Both the position numbers and the translations under genes were made by a program. The notes beneath the pieces were generated by a model. It worked only from the letters and a program-made list of their open reading frames with translations. It had not been told where the DNA came from and did not search any database. From positions 62,001-126,000 of the forward strand of contig JAFDWB010000032.1 in assembly GCA_018268675.1 (NCBI GenBank): 64,000 bases of DNA, read 5' to 3'. Origin of the DNA: Actinomycetota bacterium. GTDB taxonomy: Bacteria > Actinomycetota > Thermoleophilia > Solirubrobacterales > 70-9. Shown piece by piece: positions 33,422 through 42,895 of this stretch; the stretch's first letter is position 1, and each line of letters starts with the position of its first letter.

Positions 33422-35364
33422 CGGCGGCCCTCGAACACCTGCCGCCAGACCAGCGCCCCGCCGTGCCCGTTGCCGTTGCCGTCGGTCGCGCGCCGGGTCG
33501 GCCGCCGGCGCTCGCGCGTCTGCGCCTCGTGCAGCTGTCGGTAGACCTCGCCGGTCTCGAGCAGCTCCTCGTGGGTGCCGCGCTCGACGATCCGGCCCTC
33601 GCTCATCACCAGGATCTGGTCCGCGTGGCGCACGGTCGAGAGCCGGTGGGCGACCATGAACGAGGTCCGCCCCTCCATCAGATCCTCGAGCGAGTCGAGG
33701 ATCACCCCCTCGGTCTTCGAGTCGATCGAGGAGGTCGGCTCGTCGAGGATCAGGATCGGCGCGTCGCGGAGGAAGGCGCGGGCGACGCAGAGGCGCTGCC
33801 GCTCGCCGCCGGAGATCTGGGCGCCGCCCTCGCCGAGCTCGGTCTCGTAGCGGTCGGGCAGGTTGAGGATGAAGTTATGGGCGTTGGCCGCCCGCGCCGC
33901 GTCTTCGATCTCCTCCTGGGTCGCGTCGAGCCGGCCGTAGCGGATGTTCTCGGCGATCGTCCCCGAGAACAGCAGCGGTTCCTGGAGCACGACGCTGATC
34001 TGGTCGCGCAGCGAGCCGAGCTTCAGGTCGCGGAGGTCGACCCCGTCGATCTCGATCCGGCCGCCGCTCGGGTCGTAGAAGCGGATCAGCAGGCTCATCA
34101 GCGTGCTCTTGCCCGCCCCGGTGTGGCCGACGATCGCCACCCGTTCCCCCGCCCGGGCATCGAAGGAGACCCCGTCCAGGGTGTTGCGGCGGCCGGGGTA
34201 GGCGAAGGAGACGTTCCGCGCCGCGACCTGGCCGCGCGCCCGCCCGAGGTCGACCGCGTCGTCGCGCTCGACCACCTCCGGTTCGGTGTCGAGCAGCTTC
34301 ACCGAGGCGTCGAACTGGACCAGCTGTTCGTGCACCATGCCGACCGTCTGGCTGATCTGTTCGAGCGGCATGTAGACCGAGGTGATGTAGGTGATCAGGA
34401 CCACCAGCTCGCCGATCGAGATCTTGCCCTGCATCACGTGCCAGGCGCCGAAGCCCATCACCGCCGAGGTCCCGGCGGCGGTGATCGTCTGCACGCCGAG
34501 CGTGTAGGCGCTCTGGCTCACGGTCAGCTTCACCCGTTCGTCGACCGCGGTCTGGCCCTGCTCGCGGAAGCGCCGGTGTTCGTGGTCCTCGCGGCCGAAG
34601 GAGACGATCACCCGCAGCATGTTCATCGCCTCGTTGACGATCGAGAGCGACTGCCACTCGAGCTTCTGCACCCGCTGCAGGCGCGGCACGATCCGCTTCC
34701 CGTAGAGGCCGAAGGACCAGATCAGAAAGGGCAGGATGATCATCGCGAAGACGGCGATCTGCCAGTCGATCAGGAGCGCGATCACGAACATCCCGATCAG
34801 GGTCAACCCGGCCTCGACCAGCGGCGGGATCACCATCACGATCGTGCCGACGGCGGCCGCCTGGATGTTGATCTGGCTCATCAGCGCGCCGGAGCGGCGG
34901 CGGTCGTGGAAGGTGAGCGAGAGCTTCTGGACGTGGGCGAAGAGGTCGCTGCGCAGGTCGAGCACCATGTTCTGCTCCATCCGCGCGCCGAGGAAGTGGT
35001 TCCAGACCGTGAACGCGTTGCCGAGCACGATGATCGCGAAGCGGGCGACCACCATCGTCACCAGGACCACGCTGGCGACCGGGTGTTCGCCGAAGACGGC
35101 AGCGATGATGCCGGTCGCCTTCTGGTCGTGGAGGACCGTGTTCAGGATCACCGCCAGCGGCCATGGCTCGGCCAGGCCGAGCGCTGCGGCGGCCACGGTC
35201 AGCATCAGCAGGACGATCAGGGTGCGCCGGTACGGGGCGAGGTAGGGGCGCATGCGCGGCAGCGCCTTCCAGAGCTCCCAGGCGCCGCCCTTCGGCCCCG
35301 ACTCCTTGGGGACGTCGGGGTCCGGCCTGCTGCGCATCCGCAGCGGGCCGAGCCCGGGGCTCAC
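33418..35364 (-). CDS. MsbA-like ABC exporter, fused permease and ATPase
   Basis: A 648-aa half-transporter. A six-helix membrane domain (about 40-340; [40 protein letters not shown]) is followed by the ATPase: Walker [11 protein letters not shown]-loop VVLQEPLLF, signature ISGGERQR, Walker [11 protein letters not shown] and H-loop VAHRLST. Homodimers export lipid-linked sugars, lipids or peptides. In this locus the likely cargo is a lipid-linked glycan (inference). The signature begins ISGGE rather than LSGGQ, which is common among exporters. The GTG start overlaps the upstream stop; the tail is Asn/Gly-rich (GNGNGHGG). Confidence 0.92.
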   Translation of the reverse strand: MSPGLGPLRMRSRPDPDVPKESGPKGGAWELWKALPRMRPYLAPYRRTLIVLLMLTVAAAALGLAEPWPLAVILNTVLHDQKATGIIAAVFGEHPVASVVLVTMVVARFAIIVLGNAFTVWNHFLGARMEQNMVLDLRSDLFAHVQKLSLTFHDRRRSGALMSQINIQAAAVGTIVMVIPPLVEAGLTLIGMFVIALLIDWQIAVFAMIILPFLIWSFGLYGKRIVPRLQRVQKLEWQSLSIVNEAMNMLRVIVSFGREDHEHRRFREQGQTAVDERVKLTVSQSAYTLGVQTITAAGTSAVMGFGAWHVMQGKISIGELVVLITYITSVYMPLEQISQTVGMVHEQLVQFDASVKLLDTEPEVVERDDAVDLGRARGQVAARNVSFAYPGRRNTLDGVSFDARAGERVAIVGHTGAGKSTLMSLLIRFYDPSGGRIEIDGVDLRDLKLGSLRDQISVVLQEPLLFSGTIAENIRYGRLDATQEEIEDAARAANAHNFILNLPDRYETELGEGGAQISGGERQRLCVARAFLRDAPILILDEPTSSIDSKTEGVILDSLEDLMEGRTSFMVAHRLSTVRHADQILVMSEGRIVERGTHEELLETGEVYRQLHEAQTRERRRPTRRATDGNGNGHGGALVWRQVFEGRR

Positions 35365-37961
35365 GGTCGCTTCTCCATCGCCGTCACCCGGACGGCGGTC
35401 TCGGCGGGGGCCGTGGCGCGGCCCGCCGGAGCCGGCTCCGCGGCGGGCGCGGGCGTCGGCTCGGGGGCGGGCGCCCGGTCCTCCTCCTCCTCGACCACCG
35501 TCGTGCCCTCCAGCGCCCGCGTCTGCGCCAGCGCCAGGCTCATCGCCGAGCCCGCGCCCTCGAGCCCCAGCACGACGATGACGACCGCCGCGCAGGCGGC
35601 GACGATGCCGATGTCGGTGCGGCCCGAGAGCGAGGTCGCGACGGCGAGGAGCGCGAGGCCGACCACCGCGACCACCGCGGCGACCGAGGCCCGCGGCCAG
35701 ATCCGCGCCCGCAGGAGCTGGCGGCCGTGGCCGTGCTCCTCGACCGCGGTGCGGATCCGGGCGCCGGCCAGCGGCCCCGAGCGCAGCTCCAGGTCCCAGC
35801 GGTCGTACGGCCCGCCGCTGCGGACCAGGCCGCCGTTCTCGGCCAGCGCGTCCTGCAGCGCCTGCAGCCGGCGGCGCGGCTCGGTCCATGATTCGTTCCA
35901 GACCGCGACCGTGCGCGGCCGCGGCCAGGCCGCCCCCGGCCGCAGCCGCCGGCGCCAGGGAGAGAGGCCTTTGCGCAGACGCCCGGCCAGGCGCGCGACC
36001 GGCTGCGCGAGGAAGAGCAGGGCGGTGAGGGCGCGCCGGCGCGCCAGGTCGCCGCGGGGGTGGCCGGGGGCGACGCGGACGGCCCGCCAGCCCGCCGCGG
36101 CGGCGCGCCAGACGAAGGCGGCGAGGCCGATCGCGAGCAGCGGCAGGGCGGCGAGGAGCGGCGACCAGAGCTCGCCCAGGGCCGAGATCACGGCGAGGAG
36201 GACGAGCGCGAGGAGCGCCTCGGGGGCGGTCAGGAAGCCGGCCAGGCGACCGGGCACCGGATCGTAGATCGACTGGAAGAGGCCGCCGCCCCAGGTGCCG
36301 TAGTGGATCGGCGGCCGGCGCCGCGAGCCACCCTGGGCGGGGGCGTCGTAGATGCGGCCCGACCAGCGCGAGGAGCCGGCCCGGTTGTAGCGGCTCGGCC
36401 ACTTGCGCTCGAGCAGCGCCTCGGCCTTGCCGTAGCCGTACTGCTGGCGCAGGTAGCGGCGCACCGAGTCGCGGCGGCGGTGCATGACGACGGCGCCGGC
36501 GCTGAAGCCGAGCCGGTGGCCGGCCTGCTGCAGCCGCCAGCAGATGTCGACGTCGTCGCCGGCGACCCGGAAGCGCTCGTCGAAGCCGCCGACCTCCTCC
36601 AGCACCTCCTTGCGGAAGGCCATGTTGCAGCCCGGCACGTGCTCGGCCTCGCTATCGGAGACGAGCACGTGGATCGGCCCGCCCGGGGCGGCGGCGACGC
36701 AGGCGGCGACGAAGCCGTCGTCGACCGGCGGGATGTTGGGGCCGCCGACCCCGGCGTAGCCGCCGCGGGCGCCGGGGCGGAGCCGGTCGGCGACGAAGAG
36801 AAGCCAGTCGCGGTCGGGGAAGGCGTCGTCGTCGAGGAAGGCGACGATCTCGCCGCGCGCCGCCGCGATGCCGACGTTGCGCGCGTGGCCGAGGCCGGCG
36901 TGCGGGGTCTCGAGCACGGTGGCGCCGTGGGCGCGGGCGATCTCGGCGCAAGCGTCGGCGCCACCGTCGACGACCACGATCAGCTCGAAGTCGGGGTAGT
37001 CGAGGGCCTCGACGTGGGCCAGGCACTCCTCCAGCGTCCGCGCCCCGTTGTAGGTGCAGACGACGACGCTCACCGCGGGCCAGTCGGCGGCGGCGGCCAG
37101 TGGGGCGTCGGCGAAGGCGCCGCTCATCGCCGCGAGCGCGGGCTTCGGCCGGCGCTCGCGGTCGACCACACCGAAGTCCCAGTCGAGGACGTCGTGGCCG
37201 CCGCGGTGCCACTCGTCGGTCCAGGCGAAGACGAAGGCGCCCGCGGCGCCGGCGGCGAAGCCGCGGCGAAGCTGCCAGTCGAGGGCGCGCGCCTGCTCCT
37301 CCTCGCCGCCGCGGCGGCTGTCGATCCCGACCTCGGTCAGCAGCAGCGGCCGGTCGCCGGCGAGGTTCTGCAGGCGGTCGACGTAGGCGGCGTAGGCGCG
37401 CTCGTCCTCGAGGTAGACGTTGAAGGCGGCGAGGTCGAGGAAGGGCAGCTCGAGGTACTCGGTCGAGGGGTAGTTGACGTAGGTGACGAGGCCGTCGGGG
37501 TCGCCTTCCTTGGCCGCCTCGAAGAGCCGCTCGACGAAGCGCTCGATCGCCCGCTTGCCGTGCCAGCGGACGATCGCGGCGGGGATCTCGTTGCCGACCG
37601 AGTAGCAGAGGATCGCCGGATGGGCCGCGCAGCGCTCGACCTCGGCGCGGATCCGGGCCGAGATCTCACCGGCGCGGTCGGGTTCGTCGAGGAAGGCGAG
37701 GTGCTGCTCCCAGGCGAGCCCGACCATCACCTGGAGGCCGTGCTCGACGGCGCGGTCGAGCAGCCACCCGGGCGGGCGCTCGTAGGTGCGGATCGAGTTG
37801 ACGCCCGCCGCGGCCATCGCGGCGAAGTCCTCCTCGACCCGGGCGGGCGCGGGGAAGGCGTGACCGTCGGTCCGGCGGAACGTGCCGTAGGTGACGCCGC
37901 GAGCGTGGAACTTCTCCCCCCCGAGCACGATCGAGCGACCGCTGGTCCGGAACCGGTGCAT
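35361..37961 (-). CDS. Glycosidase-like TIM barrel fused to membrane GT2 glycosyltransferase
   Basis: An 866-aa fusion. Residues about 1-285 resemble GH2/GH5-clan barrels: KFHARGVTYGTFRRTDG, AGVNSIRTYERP, a candidate acid/base Glu in ILCYSVGNEIP and nucleophile Glu in PLLLTEVGIDS. Residues about 295-540 are GT2: SVVVCTYNGARTLEECLAHV, FELIVVVDGGAD, EIVAFLDDDAFPDRDWLLFV and GDDVDICWRLQQAG, with a later QQYGYGKAEALLERKW. Membrane helices follow (about 580-630, 735-790) and a Glu/Pro/Ala-rich tail. It may couple polymer trimming or sensing to synthesis. First gene of the leftward operon. Confidence 0.87.
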   Translation of the reverse strand: MHRFRTSGRSIVLGGEKFHARGVTYGTFRRTDGHAFPAPARVEEDFAAMAAAGVNSIRTYERPPGWLLDRAVEHGLQVMVGLAWEQHLAFLDEPDRAGEISARIRAEVERCAAHPAILCYSVGNEIPAAIVRWHGKRAIERFVERLFEAAKEGDPDGLVTYVNYPSTEYLELPFLDLAAFNVYLEDERAYAAYVDRLQNLAGDRPLLLTEVGIDSRRGGEEEQARALDWQLRRGFAAGAAGAFVFAWTDEWHRGGHDVLDWDFGVVDRERRPKPALAAMSGAFADAPLAAAADWPAVSVVVCTYNGARTLEECLAHVEALDYPDFELIVVVDGGADACAEIARAHGATVLETPHAGLGHARNVGIAAARGEIVAFLDDDAFPDRDWLLFVADRLRPGARGGYAGVGGPNIPPVDDGFVAACVAAAPGGPIHVLVSDSEAEHVPGCNMAFRKEVLEEVGGFDERFRVAGDDVDICWRLQQAGHRLGFSAGAVVMHRRRDSVRRYLRQQYGYGKAEALLERKWPSRYNRAGSSRWSGRIYDAPAQGGSRRRPPIHYGTWGGGLFQSIYDPVPGRLAGFLTAPEALLALVLLAVISALGELWSPLLAALPLLAIGLAAFVWRAAAAGWRAVRVAPGHPRGDLARRRALTALLFLAQPVARLAGRLRKGLSPWRRRLRPGAAWPRPRTVAVWNESWTEPRRRLQALQDALAENGGLVRSGGPYDRWDLELRSGPLAGARIRTAVEEHGHGRQLLRARIWPRASVAAVVAVVGLALLAVATSLSGRTDIGIVAACAAVVIVVLGLEGAGSAMSLALAQTRALEGTTVVEEEEDRAPAPEPTPAPAAEPAPAGRATAPAETAVRVTAMEKRP

Positions 37962-38139
37962 CTGCTGTTCGCTCTTTTCTCTGGCCGGGTTTCTCGCGGA
38001 GTACGCGGGATCGGGGGGTCACGATAAGGGCGGTTCCAGGGGGGCTCCAAGTGCCCTGGACGTCTGTTCCAATCAAAATTTGGGGTATGCATCCGTACCA
38101 CTTGTAGGTAGGGCGGATCGCTCTTACGCTCGCCCGCAG

Positions 38140-39084
38140 ATGAGGTCTCTGGTCACCGGCGGCGCCGGTTTCATCGGCTCAAATCTGGTCGACGCGCTGC
38201 TCGCGCGCGGCGACGAGGTGACGATCGTCGACGACCTCTCGACCGGGCGGCGCGAGAACCTCGTGGAGGCCCTGGCCGGCGGCGCCGAGCTGCTCGAGAT
38301 CGACATCCGCGACCGGGCGGCGCTGGAGGCCGCGGTGGCCGGCGCGGCGCCCGAGGTCCTCTTCCACCTCGCGGCCCAGATCGACGTCCGCAAGTCGGTC
38401 GCCGACCCGGCCTTCGACGCCTCGATCAACGTCGCCGGGACCGCCAACGTGCTCGAGGCGGTGCGCGCGGTCGGCGTGCCGCGGCTCGTCTTCTCCTCGA
38501 CCGGCGGCGCGATCTACGGCGAGGGCGACGGCCGCGAGCTGCCCCTGCGCGAGGACACCGCGGTCGCCCCCCTCTCCCCGTACGGCCAGAGCAAGCAGGC
38601 GGGCGAGCTCTACCTCGGCCTCTACGAGCGCCTCTACGGCGTCTCCTCGGTCTGCCTGCGCCTCGGCAACGTCTACGGACCCCGTCAGGACCCGCTCGGC
38701 GAGGCCGGCGTGATCGCGATCTTCTGCGGCGCCCTGCGCGCCGGCGCCCGCCCCGTCGTCTTCGGCGACGGCCTGCAGACCCGCGACTACATCTTCGTCG
38801 GCGACGTGGTCGCCGCGATGCTCGCCGCCGCCTCCTCGAGCGCGACCGGCGCGATCAACGTCGGCACCGGCATCGAGACCGACGTCCTCACCCTCATCAG
38901 CGCCCTCGCCACCCTCGACGACTCCCCCTTCGAACCCGACTTCGCCCCACCCCGCACCGGCGAGGTCCAGCGCATCACGATCGACCCCTCCCGCGCCGAA
39001 CGCGACCTGGCCTGGCGCCCCCGTACCGCCCTCGCCGAAGGCCTCGAGATCACCCTCCGCTCCCTGGCTCCCGCCGTCGCCTAG
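38140..39084 (+). CDS. NAD-dependent sugar epimerase/dehydratase (GalE-like)
   Basis: A 314-aa extended short-chain dehydrogenase. The NAD-binding loop VTGGAGFIGS lies at residues 5-14, and the catalytic YGQSK at about 148-152; a Thr/Ser partner is in VFSSTGGAIYGEG. The C-terminal half has LRLGNVYGPRQDPLGEAGVI and GDGLQTRDYIFVGDV, typical of UDP-glucose/GlcNAc 4-epimerases of actinobacteria. It would supply a nucleotide sugar to the glycosyltransferases. It is divergent from the glycosidase-GT2 operon with a 178-bp AT-richer promoter region between (37962-38139). Confidence 0.9.
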   Translation: MRSLVTGGAGFIGSNLVDALLARGDEVTIVDDLSTGRRENLVEALAGGAELLEIDIRDRAALEAAVAGAAPEVLFHLAAQIDVRKSVADPAFDASINVAGTANVLEAVRAVGVPRLVFSSTGGAIYGEGDGRELPLREDTAVAPLSPYGQSKQAGELYLGLYERLYGVSSVCLRLGNVYGPRQDPLGEAGVIAIFCGALRAGARPVVFGDGLQTRDYIFVGDVVAAMLAAASSSATGAINVGTGIETDVLTLISALATLDDSPFEPDFAPPRTGEVQRITIDPSRAERDLAWRPRTALAEGLEITLRSLAPAVA

Positions 39085-39152
39085 CGCGCCTCGGTTCGAG
39101 GGCGCGGCCGGCTGCCGCCTCGCGGCCCGGTCCCGAGCCCGGTGAGACCCTG

Positions 39153-39193
39153 CGGTGTTCCTTACTTGCCATATCCGCAAGTAAGGAACACCG
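39153..39193. terminator. Hairpin of the TGTTCCTTA type (second of two), bidirectional terminator
   Basis: The arms are perfect over 17 bp (39153-39169 with 39177-39193; core GGTGTTCCTTACTTGC) around the 7-nt loop CATATCC. It lies between the convergent epimerase (ends 39084) and beta-propeller (ends 39233) genes. Its stem core and 3' flank are shared with the hairpin at 28216-28254. Confidence 0.7.
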
Positions 39194-39232
39194 GAAGGCC
39201 GGAGCGCGCCGCGAGGCGGCAGCCGGCGGCGA

Positions 39233-40351
39233 TCAGTGCAACAGGCGCAGGGTGTTGTCGCCGTCGTCGACGTAGAACACTCCCTTGCCGGGGCTGACCA
39301 CGAGCCCGAAGAGGGAGCCGGCGCCGGTTTCCTTGTCGGCGGTGCGGGTCAGGAGCTGCTTGCCGGCGGGGGTCGTCTCGACGATGTTGCCGTTGCCCGC
39401 GTTGGTGGTGAGGATGTCTCCGTTCGGGGCCAGGGCGAGGCCGAGGGGTGAGCGGAGCTTGCCGCCGCTGGTGAGGGTGGTGCCGCCGCCCTTGGCCGGG
39501 GTGGTGCGGGTCATGGCTTCGGGGATCGAGGCGATCCGGTTGGCGAGGGTGTCGGCCAGGTAGAGGGTGCCGTTCTTGGCGAGCGCCAGGCCGGTCGGCC
39601 CGATCACCAGGGCTTCCGGATCGACGCGTCGGCTGATGCCTTCGGCGACCACCTGTTCTTCGAGCACCTTCGGCGCCATGTTCGGGGCGGTCTGGAGCTG
39701 GAGGCGGAGGACGGTGGAGTTCTTCTGCACCCCCTTGGTCGGCCCGCCGACCAGGACGTTGCTGACGAAGAGGGTCGATTCGTCGCCCGTGCTCATCGCG
39801 GTCATGTCCCAGGGGCCGGCGATGTTCGGGCCCGCGATCGTGCTGAGCGGCTTGCCCTGGCTGCTGAGGACGATCAGGCAGCCGACGTTTGCCGTCGCCG
39901 ACTTGCCGTTCTTGGTCGGCAGGCTGCCGACGACGACGTTGCCCCCGGGCAGCAGCGCGAGCGCGGTCGTCAACCCGACCCCGCCGGGGCATTTGCCGGG
40001 CAGCGACCTGGCGCTGATCGTGGCGAAGAGGGAACGCTTGCCGGCCGGGCTGATCTGCACGATCGTCGTGCCGGTGCCCTGCGCGTTCGCCTTGTCGTTG
40101 AAGTTGCTGATCAGCAGGTCGCCCGCGCGCAGGCGCCCGGTCGACTTCGCCACACGGACGATCCCGTAGGGGTTCACGTCGCCGTTCGCCGGGACGGTCG
40201 AGGCGACCTTCGAGACGGACTTGAGCGGCATCAGGAATGCCTTCGCGGGGGAGCTCGGGTAGGGCGACGCGGCGCCGCCGATCGAGGCTCCGACAACAGC
40301 GGCGGCCCCGAGGATCGCCATCACGGTCATTGCAGCAAGTCGTCGGCCCAT
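39233..40351 (-). CDS. Secreted NHL-type beta-propeller protein
   Basis: About 372 aa. An N-terminal signal segment (RLAAMTVMAILGAAAVVGAS) is followed by repeats typical of NHL/SGL propellers: GDLLISNFNDKANAQGTGT, TALALLPGGNVVVGSLPT, GLALAKNGTLYLADTLANRI, GLALAPNGDILTTNAGNGN and GLVVSPGKGVFYVDDGDN. It probably folds as a six-bladed propeller outside the cell. No active-site residues of lactonases were recognised. The ATG at 40351 is chosen because AAAGGGG sits at the right distance; a TTG at 40366 is the alternative. Confidence 0.82.
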   Translation of the reverse strand: MGRRLAAMTVMAILGAAAVVGASIGGAASPYPSSPAKAFLMPLKSVSKVASTVPANGDVNPYGIVRVAKSTGRLRAGDLLISNFNDKANAQGTGTTIVQISPAGKRSLFATISARSLPGKCPGGVGLTTALALLPGGNVVVGSLPTKNGKSATANVGCLIVLSSQGKPLSTIAGPNIAGPWDMTAMSTGDESTLFVSNVLVGGPTKGVQKNSTVLRLQLQTAPNMAPKVLEEQVVAEGISRRVDPEALVIGPTGLALAKNGTLYLADTLANRIASIPEAMTRTTPAKGGGTTLTSGGKLRSPLGLALAPNGDILTTNAGNGNIVETTPAGKQLLTRTADKETGAGSLFGLVVSPGKGVFYVDDGDNTLRLLH

Positions 40352-40414
40352 CGCAACCCCTTTCAAAGGTCCGTTTCGTGCATGCCGGTGATACGGCGCG
40401 CGCCGGGCGCCGGT

Positions 40415-41023
40415 TCAATGCCCGGCGTGGGAACAGGCCAGGCCGCCCTCGACGAGCAGGGCGTGGAGCTGCGCGTAGGCGTCCTCGTGGGCGAGGCTGA
40501 CGCAGCGGATCCCGCTCCCGGCGGCGACCTCGCCGAGCGCCGCGACCTCGTCGTGGTGGGCGCGGATCGCCGCCTCGTTCAGCGGCGCGCCGACGTTGGC
40601 GCCGCGTTCGGCCCGCCGCCGGCCGATCCGCGCCAGGCACTCCTCGACCGGCGTGTCGAGGGTCGCCCACACGAGCCCGAGCTGCCGCGCCCGCTCCAGC
40701 GCCGCGCCGTCCGGCAACTCGGTCGACCCCCGGTAGTTCTCCCACACCAGGTGCGCGTGGCGCGCGCCGTAGTGGGCGACGATCGCCTCGCCGACAGCGC
40801 CCTCCACGACGGCCCCGCCGAGCCCGCGCGACACCCCGCTCAGGTTGGCGTAGCGCCCGACCACGCAGAGGTCGCCCTCGCAGCGCCAGACCGGCAGCTT
40901 GACCTCACCGCCGTCGGCGGTCGGGAAGGGCTCCTCGACGCACTCCCCGCCGTGCTCCCGCAGCAGCCGCTGGACCAGGGTCGACTTCCCCGCCCCGCTC
41001 GTCCCCCTGATCTGGATGACCAC
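40415..41023 (-). CDS. P-loop kinase-like ATPase
   Basis: A 202-aa protein starting with a P-loop, IQIRGTSGAGKSTL, followed by WRCEGDLCVVGRYANLSG and LVWENYRGSTELPD. The layout resembles adenylate-kinase-fold small kinases (AAA_33 group) that phosphorylate small molecules or RNA ends, but the substrate is unknown. No lid domain is obvious. It is monocistronic, between the propeller gene and the GH172 gene. Confidence 0.75.
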   Translation of the reverse strand: MVIQIRGTSGAGKSTLVQRLLREHGGECVEEPFPTADGGEVKLPVWRCEGDLCVVGRYANLSGVSRGLGGAVVEGAVGEAIVAHYGARHAHLVWENYRGSTELPDGAALERARQLGLVWATLDTPVEECLARIGRRRAERGANVGAPLNEAAIRAHHDEVAALGEVAAGSGIRCVSLAHEDAYAQLHALLVEGGLACSHAGH

Positions 41024-41068
41024 CGCCGCATCATCGCCGCTCGGCGCTCCCCCGGGTCGCGCCGCGCG

Positions 41069-42169
41069 TCAGGTCTCCAGCGGCCGCGGTAGCCGCTCCT
41101 CGACCGGCGCCAGGCCGAGCGGCAGGTGCGGCAGGCTCTGGTACCAGTAGGCGACCGAGGAGACGTCGTCGCTGCGCTTGTTGGCGTGGCCGTGCTCGAT
41201 CGTGACCCGGATCGAGCGCTCGAACATCACCGGATCCTCGACGTGGAACCGATACAGGGAGATCGGTCCGCCCCAGTTCTCGCCACCGGCGAGGGTGATC
41301 CCGTGGTAGGGCGCCGAGTAGGTCTGGGTCGGGCACCACGCCGTGTTGAAGTAGTCCTCGGTGCCCGTCCCGTGCAGCGACGGCGGGAAGCCCTCGCCGT
41401 CGATGAAGATCATGTCGTCGCCCTCGCCGTACCAGTCGAACTCGTCGCCGCTCCGCAGGCTGAGAAGGTTGAGGACGCAGCCCACGTAGTGCCCGCGGCC
41501 CTCCGCCTCGAGGATCACGTAGTTCGCCGCCCCGTCGAGGTTCACGCCCCCGTAGAGGAACTCCTCGTTGTCTTCGTCGCCCCGCACCACCCCGGCGGTG
41601 GGGTTCTCACGGTGCCAGCAGGCGTGGAAGCGGCCGAGCCCGTCCTCGAGGTGGTCGTAGCGCTCGTAATCGACGTAGTAGTAGAAGCTCAGCTCCTCCT
41701 CGACCATCTCGCTCTCGACCTCGATCCGCGCCGCCGAGGCGAACGGCATCGGAAAGAAGCAGTTGAAGCCGCGGCCGTCCTCGGGGCTCATCTGCAGCGG
41801 CAGGGAGGCGAAGTTCGTCGCCCGCGCGTGGCCGACGCCGAAGAAGTCGCCCAGCGGCGTCAGCACGCTCGGTCCCGGGGCGTCGTCCCAGGTCATCCTC
41901 AGCACCACGCGGCGCAGCATCTCCTCGCGCTCGCGGGTGGTCGGCGCGCGCCGGGCGACCGGGGCGACGGTGATCCAGATGTGGGTGATGCAGCCGGCGC
42001 CGCGCAGGTCGCAGACGGTCGCCGCGGAGCCCGGCTCGAGGACGAGGTGATCGCGGTTGCCGCCGGAGCGGTCCCAGCTCGACTCGCGGCCCCGGCGCGC
42101 CGAGCGCAGCCGCGGCAGATCGCGCAGGCTGCTGCCGTGGCCGCCGTAGCCGTGCGCCTCCCGGCTCAC
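41069..42169 (-). CDS. GH172 (DUF2961) glycoside hydrolase
   Basis: A 366-aa protein of DUF2961, now glycoside hydrolase family 172. Typical segments are ITHIWITVAPVAR, VLTPLGDFFGVGHARA, FNCFFPMPFASAARIEVES, FYYYVDYERYDHLEDG, GEGDDMIFIDGEGFPPSLHG and TGTEDYFNTAWCPTQTYSAP. Members act on fructofuranose or arabinofuranose linkages with alpha stereochemistry. It has no signal peptide, so probably cytoplasmic, acting after uptake. It is divergent from azlC across a LacI-type operator. Confidence 0.9.
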   Translation of the reverse strand: MSREAHGYGGHGSSLRDLPRLRSARRGRESSWDRSGGNRDHLVLEPGSAATVCDLRGAGCITHIWITVAPVARRAPTTREREEMLRRVVLRMTWDDAPGPSVLTPLGDFFGVGHARATNFASLPLQMSPEDGRGFNCFFPMPFASAARIEVESEMVEEELSFYYYVDYERYDHLEDGLGRFHACWHRENPTAGVVRGDEDNEEFLYGGVNLDGAANYVILEAEGRGHYVGCVLNLLSLRSGDEFDWYGEGDDMIFIDGEGFPPSLHGTGTEDYFNTAWCPTQTYSAPYHGITLAGGENWGGPISLYRFHVEDPVMFERSIRVTIEHGHANKRSDDVSSVAYWYQSLPHLPLGLAPVEERLPRPLET

Positions 42170-42218
42170 GGTCGGGCGGACCGCCGGCGGCGACCGCGAT
42201 CCGCCCGCCGCGGTGTGA

Positions 42219-42230
42219 TAAACCGGTTTC
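42219..42230. promoter_or_regulatory. LacI-type operator O1
   Basis: TAAACCGGTTTC, a one-mismatch match to the GAAACCGGTTTC palindrome found at four other promoters in this locus. It lies between GH172 and azlC and ends 3 bp before the azlC start, overlapping its expected ribosome site, so binding should block expression. Confidence 0.65.
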
Positions 42231-42232
42231 CT

Positions 42233-42895
42233 ATGTCAGAGGGCCAGAGCCTGTCGAGAGCGGGGATGCCGGCCGCGGCAGTGCTCGCCCTGCTCGCGTT
42301 CACCTTCGGCGTCCTCGCGCGGACGGCGGGCTGGCAGGCGGCAGAACCGATCGTCTTCTCGGCCCTCGCCTTCAGCGGCTCGGGGCAGCTCGGCGCGCTG
42401 GCGATCCTCTCGGTCGGCGGCGGCGTGACCGCGGCCGTCGCCTCCGCCGCCTTCCTGAACCTGCGCTTCCTGCCGATGGGCGTCAGCGTCGCCCCGGCCC
42501 TCTCGGGCGGGCGGCTCAGCCGGTTCGCCCAGGCGCAGGCGCTGACCGACGCCTCGTGGGTCGCGGCCGCCCGCCTCGACGGCACGTTCGACCGGCGGAC
42601 GCTGGTGGCGAACGGCGCCGCGCAGTACGCCGCCTGGGTCCTCGGCACCGTCGCCGGAGCCTGCGTCGGGCCGCGCCTCATCAGCCCCGAGGCGCTCGGC
42701 CTCGACGCCGTCTTCCCGGCGTTCTTCCTCGCCCTGCTCGCCGACCAGCTGCGCGATCGCGAGCCCGGCTCCCGCCCCCGGCCCGTGCCGCTCGCCGCGC
42801 TCGCCGGCCTGCTCACGCTGGCGCTCGTCCCGGTGACGCCGCCGGGGATCCCGATCCTCGCCGGCGCCGCGACCGCGCTGCTGGCGCTCGGATGA
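42233..42895 (+). CDS. azlC: AzlC-family amino acid exporter subunit
   Basis: A 220-aa membrane protein. AzlC features are FTFGVLARTAGWQAAEPIVF, SGSGQLGALAILSVGGGVTA, FLNLRFLPMGVSVAPALSGG and LTDASWVAA, then FPAFFLALLADQLRD and further helices. With AzlD it exports branched-chain amino acids or analogues. The ATG at 42233 follows operator O1 directly. Its stop overlaps the azlD start (ATGA). The partner gene is frameshifted, so the exporter may not function. Confidence 0.87.
   Translation: MSEGQSLSRAGMPAAAVLALLAFTFGVLARTAGWQAAEPIVFSALAFSGSGQLGALAILSVGGGVTAAVASAAFLNLRFLPMGVSVAPALSGGRLSRFAQAQALTDASWVAAARLDGTFDRRTLVANGAAQYAAWVLGTVAGACVGPRLISPEALGLDAVFPAFFLALLADQLRDREPGSRPRPVPLAALAGLLTLALVPVTPPGIPILAGAATALLALG

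Noticed and set aside
33418-36402. 994-codon frame as a single very large ABC protein
   Set aside because: The part upstream of 35364 is low-complexity Arg/Ala/Gly antisense-like sequence overlapping the GT2 fusion gene; the GTG at 35364 overlaps the previous stop and starts a normal-length exporter.
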